From: Thermoanaerobacterium sp.
GTDB taxonomy: Bacteria; Bacillota; Thermoanaerobacteria; Thermoanaerobacterales; Thermoanaerobacteraceae
Reading direction: 5' to 3'
Assembly: GCA_029960905.1 (NCBI GenBank)
Contig: JASBVU010000107.1
Span: 1-6,566, forward strand
Length of the DNA stretch: 6,566 nucleotides
Shown here: one piece after another, positions 6,159 to 6,566 of the stretch
How positions within the stretch are numbered: the stretch's first letter is position 1
Layout: the number at the start of each line of letters is the position of its first letter
Notes under the pieces: generated by a model
Told to the model about the DNA's origin: nothing
Database searches by the model: none
The model's input: the letters and a program-made list of their open reading frames with translations, nothing else
Made by a program: the position numbers and the translations under genes

Positions 6159-6167
6159 GGATATTAA

Positions 6168-6566
6168 ATGGCATATCACAAGATAAAAGATGTAATTAAA
6201 AATAGCATTGCTGATCAGTTAGGGATTGAGCCAGGTGATACGCTTATATCGATAAATGGCAGTGAAATAACAGATTTAATTGATTATAAATTTCAAATAG
6301 CCAATGAAGATATAGAGCTTTTAATAAAAAAAGAAAATGGCGAGGAATATATTTACGAGATAGAGAAAGACTATGATGACGACTTGGGTCTTATTTTTGA
6401 AACAGGAATCATAGATAAACTAAAACACTGCAGAAATAAATGTGTTTTTTGCTTTGTCGATCAATTGCCTAAGAATGTAAGACATAGTTTGGCTTTCAAA
6501 GACGATGACTACCGTTTGTCTTTTCTACAAGGCAATTTTGTGACGCTTACTAATGTAAGCGATCAA
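6168..6566 (+). CDS. DUF512-type PDZ/radical-SAM protein, 5' part only
   Basis: The first 133 residues of a protein whose reading frame stays open to the window edge. Residues about 13-40 form a PDZ-like element (A-D-Q-L-G-I-E-P-G-D then I-N-G), a peptide-binding fold often used in regulated proteases and scaffolds. This is followed by C88-x3-C92-x2-C95, the cysteine pattern that binds the 4Fe-4S cluster of radical SAM enzymes, then F-V-D-Q-L-P and a D-D-D-Y-R-L-S-F segment typical of the DUF512 family. Full-length relatives run to roughly 430-450 residues, so about 30 percent is seen and the DUF512 domain itself should lie downstream. The reaction is unknown. The ATG at 6168 is set by AGGAGG at 6155-6160. 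In related genomes this gene commonly precedes the ribosome-assembly GTPase gene der, from memory. Confidence 0.88.
   Translation, partial: MAYHKIKDVIKNSIADQLGIEPGDTLISINGSEITDLIDYKFQIANEDIELLIKKENGEEYIYEIEKDYDDDLGLIFETGIIDKLKHCRNKCVFCFVDQLPKNVRHSLAFKDDDYRLSFLQGNFVTLTNVSDQ

Overview
The window is a compact, AT-rich, entirely plus-strand stretch that reads like a spore-forming, low-GC Firmicute. The clostridial Thermoanaerobacterium/Thermoanaerobacter group is my best guess from protein flavour and gene order; this is an inference and no marker gene is present. Spore formation is supported by a catalytically intact SpoIIP-type protein. Two modules are separated by a clear intrinsic terminator at 3256-3280.

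Module 1 (1-3247) is the distal part of a phosphate-specific transport (Pst) operon. It encodes the two permease subunits PstC and PstA (4-base stop/start overlap), the ATPase PstB, and the regulator PhoU. Together they form the inner-membrane ABC importer for phosphate and the protein that links its state to Pho signalling. The phosphate-binding protein gene pstS and any Pho-box promoter would lie upstream of base 1 and are not visible.

Module 2 (3329 to the window end) is a mostly uncharacterised gene set. It holds a polytopic DUF1614-type membrane protein overlapping a SpoIIP-family peptidoglycan hydrolase with an extra C-terminal membrane anchor. A second intrinsic terminator follows (5163-5185). 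Next come two tandem DUF3189-type proteins, the first diverged at family motif positions and probably starting at a CTG codon. The last gene is the 5' part of a PDZ/radical-SAM DUF512 protein, cut by the window edge.

The most notable points are the SpoIIP variant co-encoded with DUF1614, the degenerate/intact DUF3189 pair with a probable CTG start, and an inverted repeat that would bury the Shine-Dalgarno sequence of the DUF512 gene. No RNA genes, CRISPR arrays, insertion sequences or phage genes were seen. No gene-free stretch exceeds about 80 bases.
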